A stretch of 64,000 bases of DNA, taken from Pagrus major. Its lineage: Eukaryota; Chordata; Actinopteri; Spariformes; Sparidae. The stretch lies in NCBI RefSeq assembly GCF_040436345.1, contig NC_133235.1, positions 18,500,660-18,564,659 on the forward strand. Direction: 5' to 3'. The notes beneath the pieces were generated by a model. That model saw only the letters and a list, made by a program, of their open reading frames with translations. It searched no databases and was not told where the DNA came from. Below are positions 14,526 through 30,300 of the stretch, in pieces (the stretch's first letter is position 1; each line of letters begins with the position of its first letter). The position numbers were made by a program, and so were the translations under genes.

Positions 14526-16158
14526 CTACTCCGCCAGGGCGAGATTTTTCGACTGGATCTTCGATAGATGGTCTGATATACAGGCCTCGATCTTGTCACA
14601 CTGGGCCAAGAAATCCTATTGACAGAAAATAAAAACACTTAATTACATCCGTCAGTATTCTTAGTGTTTTTCTGTCATTTTGGTGACACTGAAAAAGGGC
14701 TTGCCTGCACTGTCTTCACAAGTCCCTTTTTCTTCATTCTGCAGTCGTTGAAATTTTCTGGGAGACTCTGCTGAAACAAGAGGTTTGTTGTTGTTTGTTG
14801 AGACATAAAAAAACATGCACACAAAAATAAATGCCTGAACTAAACTGGGTTACCAAAGCATCAATCTGCTCCAGGATCTTCATGAACTGTTCCGCTGCTA
14901 TTTTCACTCTGTGGTCTAGTTTACCCAACGCCTCTGCCTGGAGGTCTTTGGCCAGGAAGCCCTGTGAAAGGGATGGGTGATTATCTAAGATGTTCACAGA
15001 AACAAGTGTGGGAGCGTTTTGCATCATAAAATCTGTAATTGATTGCTTACATTCTTGAGTCCAGTCAACTCCCCGTCTACTTTCTCCAGCTTTTTTGCCG
15101 TCTGTTCCACAGATTTCTCAATGTCTTTCAGCTTCTTCAGCTCAGCTTCTTCCTCGGGACTGTTCTGTTTGCAGATTATTGTCAGGATTTGATCACATAT
15201 CGGTCACACGTCAGAGACATCACACATGTAAAGGTCTTACCCGCTTTCCGATCATCATTAGTTTGCAGCCGTCTTTTAATCCATAGCTGGACAGACTCTC
15301 CTCCATGTCCTTCAGGGATTTTCCTGGATTTCCAGAATGGACAGGGCAAGGTTTGAGCTGGACATGTAATATGATACTCAAGCTCACATAGCTGGGAGAC
15401 AGAGAGACCTACAATTTACCTTTGAAGATGATTTTCTGTGAGGTTTGTGGGACTCCGGTAGCTTGAGTGAGAGCATCTGACAGGTCTTTGACAGTGGGAC
15501 CCTTGCCGTCATCCTGGCCAGTTATTGTGATGCTGTGTTTAGTAGATCCTGGAGGGGGAGAGAGACATTATGGCTGCAACTATGAAAATGCATTAACACT
15601 TCCCTGTGTGGGAATTAGATGGAGAGTCCCTTGAACAAAGTGGAATGGTTGGATATTTAGATTTGTCATTTTCTTCACAGAAAGTTAACCTTTGATTGAA
15701 TGTTATAAACCAAATGTAGTTGAACTAAATCATGAAATTAGTAGGCTAAATGTTTCCCTTGATGTTTATGACTTCCTGATGGCAAAGTATTTGAGCATAC
15801 TCTTAATATTACAGAAAAAAGGATAAACAGTAATATCTTCTTTTTTTGTCAAAGTGATAAACATATAAGCCGAATAAGAAATGATTGTCAGATGTCAGGT
15901 TTATAAAAAATAAAGAATCATCAAGCGAAATAAGTAAATGCAAGCCAGTTAACGTACTAAACTGAGTTACTCGTAAATGATAAGTGAAGGCTAGCTACAT
16001 TAGCTAACCAGTTCCTAGCTACTCCAGCGATGGCCGACATGTAAATCTTAAATAAAGTTAGATTTTCATGTGTATATGCCATCTGGTAATAATCGTGTAA
16101 CATCGTGAAAAATCCCATTACCGTAGGCAACTGTCACAGTGATGGTTTGCTCTGACAT
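14526..16158 (-). CDS. bag1: BAG family molecular chaperone regulator 1
   Basis: BAG1 is a nucleotide-exchange factor for Hsp70/Hsc70; its ubiquitin-like domain links chaperones to the proteasome. Coding exons in transcript order: 16158-16122, 15548-15420, 15323-15241, 15164-15051, 14961-14854, 14770-14705, 14615-14526, giving 208 residues. The ubiquitin-like domain covers about 3-83. The BAG domain (about 90-180) contains the Hsp70-facing helix [20 protein letters not shown] and the LPENF segment, and the C-terminus is NLALAE as in mammals. The start [13 protein letters not shown] corresponds to the short cytosolic isoform; no long N-terminal extension is visible. Intron 6 has a GC donor (GTGCAG/gcaag), and exon 6 has a tandem acceptor (tttcagCAG) that adds or omits one Gln. 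Confidence 0.95.
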
Positions 16159-16225
16159 TCTGCTGTTTAGCGTCCTGTAAAATCACAGCATGAATCACAA
16201 TGCTAACTGTTGCTGATGGCTAACA

Positions 16226-16233
16226 ACTTCCGG
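16226..16233 (-). promoter_or_regulatory. ETS-type site in the bag1 promoter
   Basis: On the minus strand the sequence is CCGGAAGT, a core ETS/GABP motif, about 70 bp upstream of the bag1 ATG, with a second CGGTTT-type GC patch nearby. No TATA box is seen. This is typical of housekeeping genes. A 30-bp poly-T run (16260-16289) lies just upstream. Confidence 0.45.
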
Positions 16234-16256
16234 GGCAAACCGGAAACACTTCTTCT

Positions 16257-16259
<3 letters not shown>

Positions 16260-16289
<30 letters not shown>
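16260..16289. repeat. Homopolymer T tract
   Basis: About 30 consecutive T residues between the bag1 promoter and the tRNA gene. It may reflect a retroposed poly(A) tail or slippage; no associated SINE body was recognised. Confidence 0.8.
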
Positions 16290-16292
<3 letters not shown>

Positions 16293-16598
16293 TTTTGACT
16301 TTTGACTTTCTTAACTCCTGCTTTTTAAATTCACCTTTTATTAACGGAACAATACATACAAACAAAATGCGCTCACACAAAACGGATCATATCACTTATA
16401 TAACCTGAATGTGTTCAAAAATAAGCGCATATATCTCTTATTAAACAAAACAAAAAGTTTTCACCGCATTCTCCTTTTCAACAACAAAGAGTGGCGCTAT
16501 GTTCACATAGATATCTGCAAATGTGCCCAAAGTTAGTGCAACAGTCAGGAGTCCTCTAGTAGAAATGCTACGATAGTGTGCAGACTACTACTCCACCT

Positions 16599-16690
16599 GG
16601 CTCCGTGGCGCAATGGATAGCGCATTGGACTTCTAGTCAAGCACTTGAGGAGTGATTCAAAGGTTGTGGGTTCGAGTCCCACCGGAGTCG
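16599..16690 (+). tRNA. tRNA-Arg (anticodon TCT) with an 18-nt intron
   Basis: The acceptor stem pairs GGCTCCG with CGGAGTC, with discriminator G. The D arm reads GCGCAATGGATAGCGC and the T arm GTGGGTTCGAGTCCCAC. The anticodon TCT sits in GGACTTCTAG. An 18-nt intron (about 16637-16654) follows the base after the anticodon, the standard place for nuclear tRNA introns. Without it, the sequence matches vertebrate tRNA-Arg-TCT closely. A TTTT terminator follows at about 16694-16697. The tRNA decodes AGA codons. A and B boxes are internal and look intact, so the gene appears functional. Confidence 0.95.
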
Positions 16691-17159
16691 GACTTTTGGG
16701 AGGAAAATCTCCTAATGTCCCCTGATCGAGTGATCCATCCCTGGAAAACTGTATTGATCGACATGTCCTGAAGGCAGCATTTCAGGTGAGCTCCTTGTGT
16801 GTCCGGTTATATTATTATACAGCCAGATGATCCCACGCACTTCCTCTGATGTAATCACTTTAAATCTAACAGTTTTTTAATGAAATATTTAATGAACAGA
16901 TACATTAAATTAGCACTGAGGACACTTTTGTCATGTCTGGCAGTTATATGCAGCATTGATGTTTAATGCAGTGGGCACTCTCACCTATACAAGATCTTTG
17001 GGGGCATGTCTGTCGATCAGGTGGACGTTTGTCACTTTATGAGGAGATTTCTCTGATTGGCAGACTCTATACACCAGTTTCTATGCCTCACTCACCTGCT
17101 GCATCTTTGTGTGATGTACCACATCATTGAGGGATCAATACGTGACAATTAGTCAATGT

Positions 17160-17226
17160 CCTTGGAGCATTGGTCTATCAGTCAAGTGATTCAAAGGTCG
17201 AGGGTTCGAGTCTTAAGCGGGTCAGA
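17160..17226 (+). pseudogene. Decayed tandem copy of the tRNA-Arg gene
   Basis: The segment keeps tctatcagtcaagtgattc (the anticodon-arm and intron side) and the T-arm core ggttcgagtc. It has lost the 5' acceptor strand, most of the D arm and the T-stem pairing (gtctt instead of gtccc). Flanking sequence also matches that around the intact gene, so this is a duplicated block rather than a retroposed tRNA. Confidence 0.8.
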
Positions 17227-17991
17227 CTTATAAAAAGTAGAGCTTGTTGATTTCCCCTGACTCTTACCAGACATTTACATTTCAAAAGAGGCCCCTGTGA
17301 ACATGAATATCTATATTCATATACTATTCTAGTCAGGTGAACCCATCGCTCCCTCTGATGTAAACAGTTTACATTTAAAGAGCAACTTGCAGCTTGGAGA
17401 CCCCAGTGAATCAATGTGTGGGAGTGAAGTGTAGAAAACTTTGTTGTTGATGTTTGATGTTTGATGTTTGTGTTTTTATTAAAATATGTTATGGACATAT
17501 CTATATGATATTAAATACATATTTGATAGAATGACTTCAGTATATTTGGGACCTGACACATTTATATTTGACAACTTGTAGGCCAACAAATAAATAGATC
17601 ATTATAGGATTCAGTATATTTATACCATTTTTTTTTATTCCAGGCAATAAGGAGATGGTTTGAAACTTCATTTAGGCATTTAGGTGAAGAATTAATAAGC
17701 ATTGAAATGGTGGTGGTGGGTTGGAAAAAAAGACCAAGGTGATTGTGTTTCTATATGTACTTCTATTTTTGCGTACTGATCTAAATTCAGCGTCTTTAAT
17801 TTAAACGTATTTATTTATTTAATAACTGCCTTTGTGTTGTATTGTTGTGGCACTGTTCCTTTATTATAATATTGCTGGGTTTGCTCGCACCCTGAAATCC
17901 ATCCTGTCATTTGACTCATTTACTTTGTATCTTGTGTTTTTGTGAACAGTAAAGTTGTTCTGATGTGAAAGCATGAAGGTTTATGTTATCA

Positions 17992-18010
17992 GAAAGAAAG
18001 AAAGAAAGAA
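17992..18010. repeat. (GAAA)n microsatellite
   Basis: About five tandem copies of GAAA just beyond the likely 3' end of chmp5. Confidence 0.8.
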
Positions 18011-18035
18011 TTCAAGGTTAAATTAAAACATGTCA

Positions 18036-18041
18036 TTTATT
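18036..18041 (-). terminator. Poly(A) signal of chmp5
   Basis: Minus-strand AATAAA about 390 nt after the chmp5 stop codon, consistent with a short 3' UTR ending near 18018. Confidence 0.6.
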
Positions 18042-18432
18042 TTGCATGTTTCAAACCTGCAGACCTTTGTACAGGCTCAGTGGGAATCAACTCCACTTCT
18101 GAGAACTCAAACAAAATGGTAATGACTCAACAACACACAAAGCTACAATGAAACAAAACAGAAAATAAATTATTACTGAATAATACTGGTGATAAAGGAG
18201 ACCGATGAGGGTTAGACAGCAGGTCAAAAGAAAGACAAGGGGAATAACATCTTTAAAAAAAAAAGGTTCAGTATGTTACAAGGCCACATGCTAGCACGGT
18301 AGTGGTAACAGTACACAACCCAACACAGCATCAAAATCGTAGTGTTCTCAGGTCAAATGGTTTTGCATGTATAAATGTTACTCTATAAAAGTGTTTTCAG
18401 TCGAAGTGCAGTTGTTATAATCCATCCCTTGT

Positions 18433-21933
<3,501 letters not shown>

Positions 21934-22024
21934 TTTCTAAACGTTTTATGAGAACTTAGCCTTTAGCTTTCCTTAGAAAATAGAAAATGCATCAAATGTA
22001 AAAGGATTTCTTCACTGGGGACAC

Positions 22025-22086
22025 CCGGAAGCAACGGTTCAGACGCAAACGCTTCCCATTGGTTGGCGTAAAAGGCTGTGACCAAT
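22025..22086 (-). promoter_or_regulatory. chmp5 promoter elements
   Basis: Upstream of the chmp5 ATG there is a CCGGAAG ETS-type core (22025-22031), a CCAAT box on the minus strand (22062-22058) and another CCAAT on the plus strand (22082-22086). No TATA box is seen, which fits a housekeeping promoter. Confidence 0.45.
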
Positions 22087-22470
22087 GAGGGTTTGAGCAC
22101 GCGGCTGCCCCCGTGTGGCGAGCGCAAGGACTGCAGCTGTGTTGAAAACCTATTGTCCCCATACACACTGCATTAATCTTCAGTCTTTGTTACACCCCAA
22201 CACTGCAGATATGGTGGCATTAAACAGGGCTTATTGATTTAGCAGACTATCTACCTGAAAATCAATATTGACTGATCATTCACAATGTGCAATTTACCCC
22301 TCCATAGATACAGTTTGATTGGTATCAATTTGTAATTACAAGTTGCAACTCCTGGCTGTATTAAAGATGAATAAATCAGTCACTAATGCTTTACAGGTCA
22401 GTAATTAGTGATGGGAGGAGTGTTTACTTAAGTACCAATACAAAGGTATTAATAACAACAAAATGTCCCT

Positions 22471-22810
22471 TAGGCCTTCAGCTAACAATTATATTCATTA
22501 TTGATTCATCTGCTGATTATTTTCACAATAAATCTATTGATCATTTAGTCTCAAAAATTGTGAAAAATGCTCATTAATATTTCCCCAGAGCCCAAAGTAA
22601 CTTCATCATCTTCAATTAGCTTCTTGTCCCAAAGACTTTTGATTTACTATGATAAACGACAAAGAAAAGCAGTAAATCCTCACATGTATGCTGCAACCTG
22701 CAAATGTTTCACATTTTTGCTTTTGAAAATTCATTAAGTGATGATCAGAACAGTTGGCAATTCATTTTCTTTTGACTTGACTAATTGATTAATTCACTTG
22801 TCGTTGCTGG
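22471..22810. repeat. Diverged GGGCTGCAAC-family DNA transposon relic
   Basis: Its interior matches the family (tgattattttcac, gagcccaaagtaac, ttgattaattcac), but the termini have decayed. Confidence 0.55.
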
Positions 22811-24225
22811 TCTGATGTACTTTAAATACTTCTTTAGACAGCATTTTAATGTTGGAGCTGCTTGAGGTGGAGCTGCTTAAATTAGTTCATATACCAGTGG
22901 TACATGTATCATATATCATAGTCCAGTTGTTGGCAGCCCAGGGATTTCTCTGACAGATCACAAGATAAATCTGATGGGTAATGAGATGATTAATTGGGTC
23001 GGAAAGAAGCAGCTAAAAGTCTTGCATTAAAAATTGTAGACTATTTTTATTTTGGACGTTTTACTAGGCAAAGTACCTCAATTAATTTCTGCTAGAAATA
23101 ACTGGTTTAATTAGGGATGTGGGAAGTCAATCACAGTTGGGGGTGCTCAGGGGTCAGTCTATATAATGACTACTGGAATTGGAATCACAATTTGGATGCA
23201 GTACAAAGGAGTAAAATGTTGCTTCCAGTGTCAAACAAAAACACAGGAAGTGACATTTAACTCCTACCAGCATGCAAAACACATGAAAACTCAGAGCACA
23301 TGACTGTTCAACTGTTCAATGCTGTTTGCAGCTTTAATTAACATTTAAGAAAACCCAACAGCTGCATGAATGCCAAATTGAAAAGTATCAAATGAGCCAA
23401 ACAGATTTTTCTCAACCTGGCGACATTAACCTTGTTCTCATGAATGTCTTCCAACAGATGTCTAAAGAATAGATATCATCACTTGATATTAATATGATTA
23501 ATAGTGCATATTACTGATACACATAATCTTAATTGCTTATTCACATTGTTTTTTTCCCCCATTGTTATATCTAGGATGTGCCCTACAGGAGGTCATGAGT
23601 GACAGTCTTTGTTCTGAACAATGAAGCCTAATAAAGCCTCATTAGAGCCTGAAAGATAAAGCCTGAACCTGGCTCTGTGTAACGGCTTACACATCCACCT
23701 TGGGAGACAGAGACAGAGACAGAGAGAAGAAAAAAAATGAAAGTAATTTGGATCATTATGGGTGACAGAAGTCAAGGACCGATTGATTTAATTTGCCTCT
23801 CAAATCTCTGAGGATGCCCTGTGTCCCATTATCAGCTGCTGTAAAGAGCGCTGCATCTTCTACAAAAGGAAAATAACATCTGTCCATGGCAATTAAAAAT
23901 GAGGGATCACGTCAAATCTTCCAATCTACAATACAAAATATACATATCGTCTTAAAAATCGGATTCAAATGACAATGTTAATTTATCTGACTTTGCTGAT
24001 TTGACTTTGCAACATAACAATAACATATCGTCACTTTTTCAGTTGATGCAGTGAACCTTTTTCAGGGTGTTTAAAGGACATTTAGCTGCTGACCCCGTCC
24101 ACAGGGACTCCTGATTCTTCTTCTCCAAACTGGGGGCCTGCCAACTGCAAAACTGATACTAATGCACTGATAATGGATAAGTACCTCTTAAAAATTCCAA
24201 AAAACCCCAAACTCAGCTATCCCTT

Positions 24226-24545
24226 AAAAGGAAAAGTTCACCCAAAAGTGAAAATTCAGTCATTGTCTGGTCAAGCCTCATGCCAATGGAAAGTTGGGTG
24301 AATTTTCGTGATCCACAAAACATTTCTGGCGCTTCACAGCAAAACAGTGTTGCAGCATACTCCTAAATAACTGAAGAAGATTGGGGATTTGTTTTAAAAT
24401 GTAAAAATAACCAAAAATATAAAATAAACAGCTCCCTGCAGCTTGAGATCTAAAATTCATTTGACAAGATGTTATTTACACCATTTTTTAAGCCAAAATC
24501 TTCACTCTAGCTGCTAATCTAAAAGCGTTACCGTGCACTGAAGAA
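24226..24545. repeat. AAGTTCACCC-family interspersed repeat
   Basis: It starts with aaaagttcacccaaaagtg and attcagtcattgtct, a sequence seen at many teleost loci. A second copy lies in the opposite orientation at 40577-40805. Confidence 0.6.
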
Positions 24546-26663
24546 GGTGCACACGCTCGGCCGCACATCAAGGCTGTAAATAAATAAATATACAGAAGCT
24601 CCTCACACAGTGGCTTAATTTGCAGTCATAGCAAATTTCTCTACAAGGCCACCAGCACAAAACGCCACACAATTAGCACAACAAACCTTGGACTTCTGCT
24701 TTTTCAGCCAGTGTGCTCACCATGGAAACACTAACTTTGTGTCTGAGTTGAATAGCATGAATGCAGGATTGGAGATAAAGAGTGAATCATTTGGGCGGTG
24801 GCTTACAGTGTCATGGCTGTTCTGTGACTCTATTCCACATCTCCGTTGAACCCACCTGGATATCATTAAGGAGAGAAATTAAACCCGTTTTATCTTTTAT
24901 GAAGCCAGCTCACATTTTACTGCTTTATTGTAACTTAGTTGCGCATGTGTGAAGCATGTTTTGACATTCAAGGCCTAAAGATACAGCAAAATATCCAACA
25001 GATACAAAGACAGAAGCAGCAGCACATTACACATACATCAGACGAGGGCCGAAATCAGCCAATCGTTTGTTTATGAATACAATCAAGTCTATCGAGTAAG
25101 TTTCGGTATAAGATGAAACACATACTGTAACCAAGCTAACAGTGGGATTTGTAGAGATAATGCTACAATAACATTAAGCAGTAAGCCCACCAGGATATAT
25201 TTTCAGAGCCATCACAGAAGTTGTGAAGTTGTGGCTAATTGCTGGTCTTTTAGAGCAAGCAAAATAGCTAAAGATAAGGCACACAAACAAAGGCACAAAA
25301 ACACATTTTCTGCTATAACTACTGTATCATTATCAGATTTAGACAGATAAATACGTGAATGTTTAGCTTTACATTAAGAAAAAACCCTACAAGCCTTTCT
25401 GGTTTGATGCCTCTTATAAAGCTACAATAATAAAAAAAAAATCACAGAAAATATTTGTTTGCTGAGGGAAAGCCTAATTTTCCTAAGGATAAACTCAAAA
25501 ATGCACAGTTATCAAGTTGAAAATATAACACGTTGAGCAGAGATTTACGGTATAAACATTCAATTGCACAAACCACAGAAAGCCCTGCTGTGTAGAAACA
25601 GTATGTCATCTGTTGCCTTGGAGCCCTCTGCCCATTTTTCACAAGTTCTAATGTTTCAGAAAAGGTGAGAACAAGCCAGGTCGACGGCACTATGTACACT
25701 GTCGAGATTCACAGCGGGAAATGTTTTAAAGGTGTGGAGCAGTGTCAGATAAAAATAGCTTCCTAAAGCACAAAGTTCAGCTGTAAAGAGCAGTAGATGA
25801 TGTTTGTCAGCCATCTTGTCGAGGAGAAAATACTTTCATTCAGTGTCGTCCTACAGAGGATGATCCCTGAGACGTTATTATATATTCTACGTGGTTTGCT
25901 GCTAAAGTGAGGCTCTTTAAAGATACACAGACCATTCACAGATTTACAATACAGCAAAGCACCAAGCTACAATTCACATAAAACACCATCAGTTCAAAAC
26001 AATGCTCATGATGCAGTTGATCTTTTATGCGTGTGTGAGAACTATATAAATCACCTTTATGTGAAAGCCTATCGGGTAATTTACAGGTAAACAAAATGTG
26101 ACCAAGCTACATGATAAAATACTTTTGGTTTGTCTTGTTTGGACATCTTTCATCATCTTTTGATGTCAACAGAGTGGAAAATAACATTAGAATAAGTGTT
26201 TTAATACATCAAGTGTCAGTTTCTTCAGAAGGGATTTTATACATTATGAAACACCGTCAAGTGATTTTGTATCTCGCTGGGTGCTGACGGCAGAGGCTTC
26301 TGTACGTAGACTAATCTAACCTTAATCTAAACTTCACTTTAAAGGATACATTTCGTGTGATTCTGCACTTTTTCTACACATTAACAAACCCCACAAAAGA
26401 ACCAAAAACAACAACATGTTCGTCTGACTTGTCCCCATTCATTCTCATTAAAGTCATAAATATGGTGGCCCTGAGGGTCAAAACACTTCAGGTTATAATA
26501 CACTGGCTATGGAGAAGTCCCACATTCAAGCCCACCTCAAAAAACCCAAACTGTCACTTTAAAATGTCCTGTGAAACCCTGAAAGCATGCTTGAATGTAT
26601 TAGTACTGAGGCTCAGCGTAGTACACAGTAAACACAGGAAATGACATTGAATTGTCGCCAGGG

Positions 26664-26935
26664 ACTCTGAAATGTCTCGTTTTCTGCAATGTCGATGTGT
26701 CTTTCAAAATCGTGTTGTGTTTTCTGAAACGTTGTTTCCAAAATGTTGCCTTTTTTCTGAAATGTTGTGTTTCCTAAAGTGATGTTGTGTTTTCATAAAT
26801 GTTATGTTTTCTGAAATGTTTGGTTTTGTAAAATGTCGTTGCATTTTGTGAAATGTTGTGTGTGTGAAATGTGTTTTTTAGGAAATGTTACATGTTGTGA
26901 AATGTTATTCTGTTTTTTAAAATATAGAGTTTTGA
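26664..26935. repeat. Degenerate minisatellite (unit about GAAATGTTGTGTTTTCT)
   Basis: At least ten imperfect copies of a roughly 17-25-bp unit built from gaaatgtt followed by gtgtttt. Unit length and sequence vary, so it is an old array. It lies about 0.4 kb past the oprk1 stop codon and may fall inside its 3' UTR. Confidence 0.75.
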
Positions 26936-27371
26936 CCGTCATAAATCCTTAAAAACAAGTCTAAAGGTCTAAATTTCTGCAATATTACTCCAACAAGAGG
27001 AAATTGTGTATTTGTCGGGGACTATGAGCACATTTGGTGATCTATTGAGTATTTCTGGCAGCAGGATCTCATATATGGGATTGTTGTTGCATTAATGTTT
27101 TTAATATATTTTGGTGAGGGAGTATTGTTTATCTGATTTTGGCTACACGGGCAGTACTGGTTTTGGTCTCTTCATGGGATTTGTTGACATTAAGAAAACT
27201 GTAAAATATCGTCTGATCAACCTCTAAGCGACCATGTTTTGGATTCTCTGACAACATGCTGAATAAATACAACTTTCCCTTTCCTTAGATGGCAGTGGTG
27301 ATTTGAGTCAGTCCCAGGTCATTGGAGTCCTCCCAGCCCTGATAGGGCATAGAGGACATGTCCATGGCTAG

Positions 27372-30300
27372 TCATACGGGCCTGGCCTGCCTCGCGTCTC
27401 CCCGGCCTTCTGTGGGACATGAGTGGTCCCGCAGGGTGCTCCTCACCCGGCTCACCCCTTGTGAATCACCATGTCCTTGAGCACCGGGGCAGCAAAAGTC
27501 CCTGAAGCACCTCTTGAAGTTCTCGTCCAGGAAGGCGTAGAGGATGGGGTTGAGGCTGCTGTTGGTGTAGCCCAGCGCCACGCAGAAAAAGTAGGCAGCC
27601 ATGACGGCGGTGGTCTCGGGCACGTTGCCTGAAAGCGCCTTGACCAAGATGAAGATGTGGATGGGCGTCCAGCACACCACGAAGACTGCGACCACCACCA
27701 GCACAAGTCGAGTGATCCGGCGGAGGTTGCGGTCCTTCTCGCGTGAGCCGGACAGCAGGCGCACGCTCTTCAGCCGCATGACCATCAAAGTGTAGCAGAC
27801 GGTGATGATGATGACGGGCGCCACAAAGGCGAAGATGAAGACACAGATCTTCATCAGGGTGTCCCAGTAGATGTAGGGTTCAGGGAACTGTAGGGCACAC
27901 TCTGTCGTCCCTGTTCAAACAGAGGTAACAACAAATCGACCATTGAACTAAATGCTAATGGTAAACTTGCTCACAATGCTAAAACTGTGATGATTAGCAG
28001 GTCCATTATAATGTTTACCATGTTTACAGGGATTTGGTCATGAATCAAAGTGTTGGACAAATAATTGGATGAATGTTTTATTTTAAGTTCCCCGTTTAAA
28101 TAAGCAATAAGCAGTTAAATGTATAAATGTTTATACACTTAAATTGATTTTATTCCACTATAATTCATTATAATCACTGTTGTAAAATGTAGCTACCCAA
28201 AAGTTATACTTGAGTAAAAGTAAAAATATAATAATGCTAATATTACTCTTAAAGTATCTAATCATAGATAGATTATACTTAAGTATCAAAAGTAATTTTC
28301 TGGCAGAAATTGTATGTCAGTATCAAAAGTACTTGTCTGATCATCCAGTTGCACCACTTTGGCTCTGGTGCAGCATGCAATCTGCAAAGTAACTAGTTAC
28401 AAAACTTATCGAATAAACGTAATGGAGTAAAAACGCGTAAAAAACAAGTAAATATGCCTAAAAATGTAGTGGAGTGGATGTAAAAATTAGCAGAGAAATC
28501 GAAATAGTAAAATAAAAGTACCTCAAAATTGCACTTGAATACAGTACTTGAGTAAATGTACTTAGTTCCATTCTGTCACTGACTATAATGTGGTTGAACG
28601 TAGCTTTAATCACATTTTAAGTGGTTATCAATGTGCGCCATTTATCAGCAATTATAGCTTCTCTCTTCTCATAAAGACAAATTTAGTTAAATTATAACGG
28701 TGTCATCTTGTCAATCATGATCTGCTTTTACATCAGCCCCCGCTTACTGTGGATAATGGATGCTCCTGTCTTTCCTAATGTGTCTGCTTGTCACAGTGTG
28801 ATGTACTTGTTTTATTGTCTTCTTCTTTGTGTTCTTTCACTTTGCAAGTCAGTTGGCTTGTCTGTCTATCATAGATGCATTAGATTCAGATTTATGCTTT
28901 ATTGTCCTCTATATAGGAAAATTATTTTCACAGTCTGTAGTAACATTACGACCACTAAAGTCTACTACAGTGTGCCCAGGCTAGATTAACAGATTGGTTG
29001 TCTGTATCTGAGGCCCAGGGGGGAGGAGGGTGAAGCAGATGGATGAGGGGGTTGCAGCGGTTGTATGCAATGGTCAGTGCTCTGCGAGTGGAAACAGTGT
29101 CAATGAGGGCTGGCAGGTCTGGAGAGAGGATACCAATTATGTCAGAGGATTTATCTGTGATTTTCAGGAGCTTGTTTCTATTAGTGAGGGTGAGCAGTAC
29201 AGGACCATGGGTTCAATAATACTCCGGCAAAGAAGAAGCAGGAGACTGAGAAAGCCCTAATTTTACAGATGGCAGAGCAACAACTGCATTACTGTGTTTG
29301 TAAACTACATATATAAGAAATGCTCAGTAGGTAAGTCAACCACATGGCGGCACTAGAGGTAAAGCCAGTAGGATTCATCCTCTGGAAACCATGACTGTCT
29401 TTATTGTATCTCAAGTGTCTGACCGATGGACATCGACATTCTTGCATAATGTCAGATCCTTTATTAGACTGTTGCTGAAAGAAAAAAAAACATCTTTCAT
29501 GCTCTATTCTCCATCCGGGAGGACCCATTATGTCTGTCATTACCTATTCTAGTCAAGTAGCTGTAATGTAGGCTCTCATCAAACCTATAGAACATCCTCT
29601 TCATAGTATGAAGGATGCTTCCTGCAGCCAATTTAGATAATTCAAGGCGAGGATGCTGGAATACAGCAGGGCTTCAGGTGTGAAATTGTCTGCAGCTCAT
29701 AGAGGGTCTTTAGGAGGTGGAACAAACCTGAAGAAACTTAGTAACTAAAGATGGAGTCTAACACCTGCGTAGCAGTATGAATGCATGCAAGAACAAGGTA
29801 CCGTTATTGGTCTTGGTGCTGCCAAGTATCATGGCGGGGACCCCGGCAGCAGATGACAGCACCCAGATGATCACATTGATGATCTTGGCCTTGACGGGCG
29901 TGCGGAAATCCAAGGCCTTGATGGGGTGGCACACGGCCACGTAGCGGTCGACACTCATCATGGTCAGCGTGAAGATGCTGGTGAACATGTTGTAGTAATC
30001 GATGGAGATGAAGACTTTGCACGCCACCTCGCCGAACGGCCAGGAGCTGAGCAGGTAGTCGGTGCTCTGGAAGGGCATGGTGGTGGTGACCAGAGCATCA
30101 GCCACGGCCAGGTTGAAGATGTAGATGTTGGTGGCTGTTTTCATCTTGGTGTATCTATCACAGAGGGGAGGGATGTAGGAAACATGAAGTGGTTGAATGC
30201 TCTGATGTGTTTCACTTCTTGTTATTTAAATCCTTTAAAGGTCCAGTGTATAGGATTTAGTGGCATCTAGTGGTGCAGTTACACTTTGCAACCATCTCCA

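Larger units (their letters stand above)
22100..27371. other. Gene-free interval and probable oprk1 3' UTR
   Basis: No coding exon could be supported over these 5.3 kb. The interval holds a GGGCTGCAAC-family relic (22471-22810), an element of the AAGTTCACCC family (24226-24545) and a degenerate minisatellite (26664-26935). The part nearest 27371 is likely oprk1 3' UTR, but its end is not resolved. Confidence 0.5.
27911..29801 (-). other. oprk1 intron with transposon relics
   Basis: The 1.9-kb intron between the second and third coding exons holds two recognisable repeats (28175-28581 and 28880-29200) and no coding sequence. Confidence 0.7.

Noticed and set aside
27452-27795. Overlapping open frames on both strands around the oprk1 last exon
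   Set aside because: They are out-of-frame shadows of the GC-rich receptor exon with Ser/Thr/Trp- or His/Arg-rich nonsense composition.
29926-30270. 114-residue plus-strand open frame
   Set aside because: It is antisense to the GC-rich oprk1 second coding exon; the low stop density comes from base composition, not from a gene.
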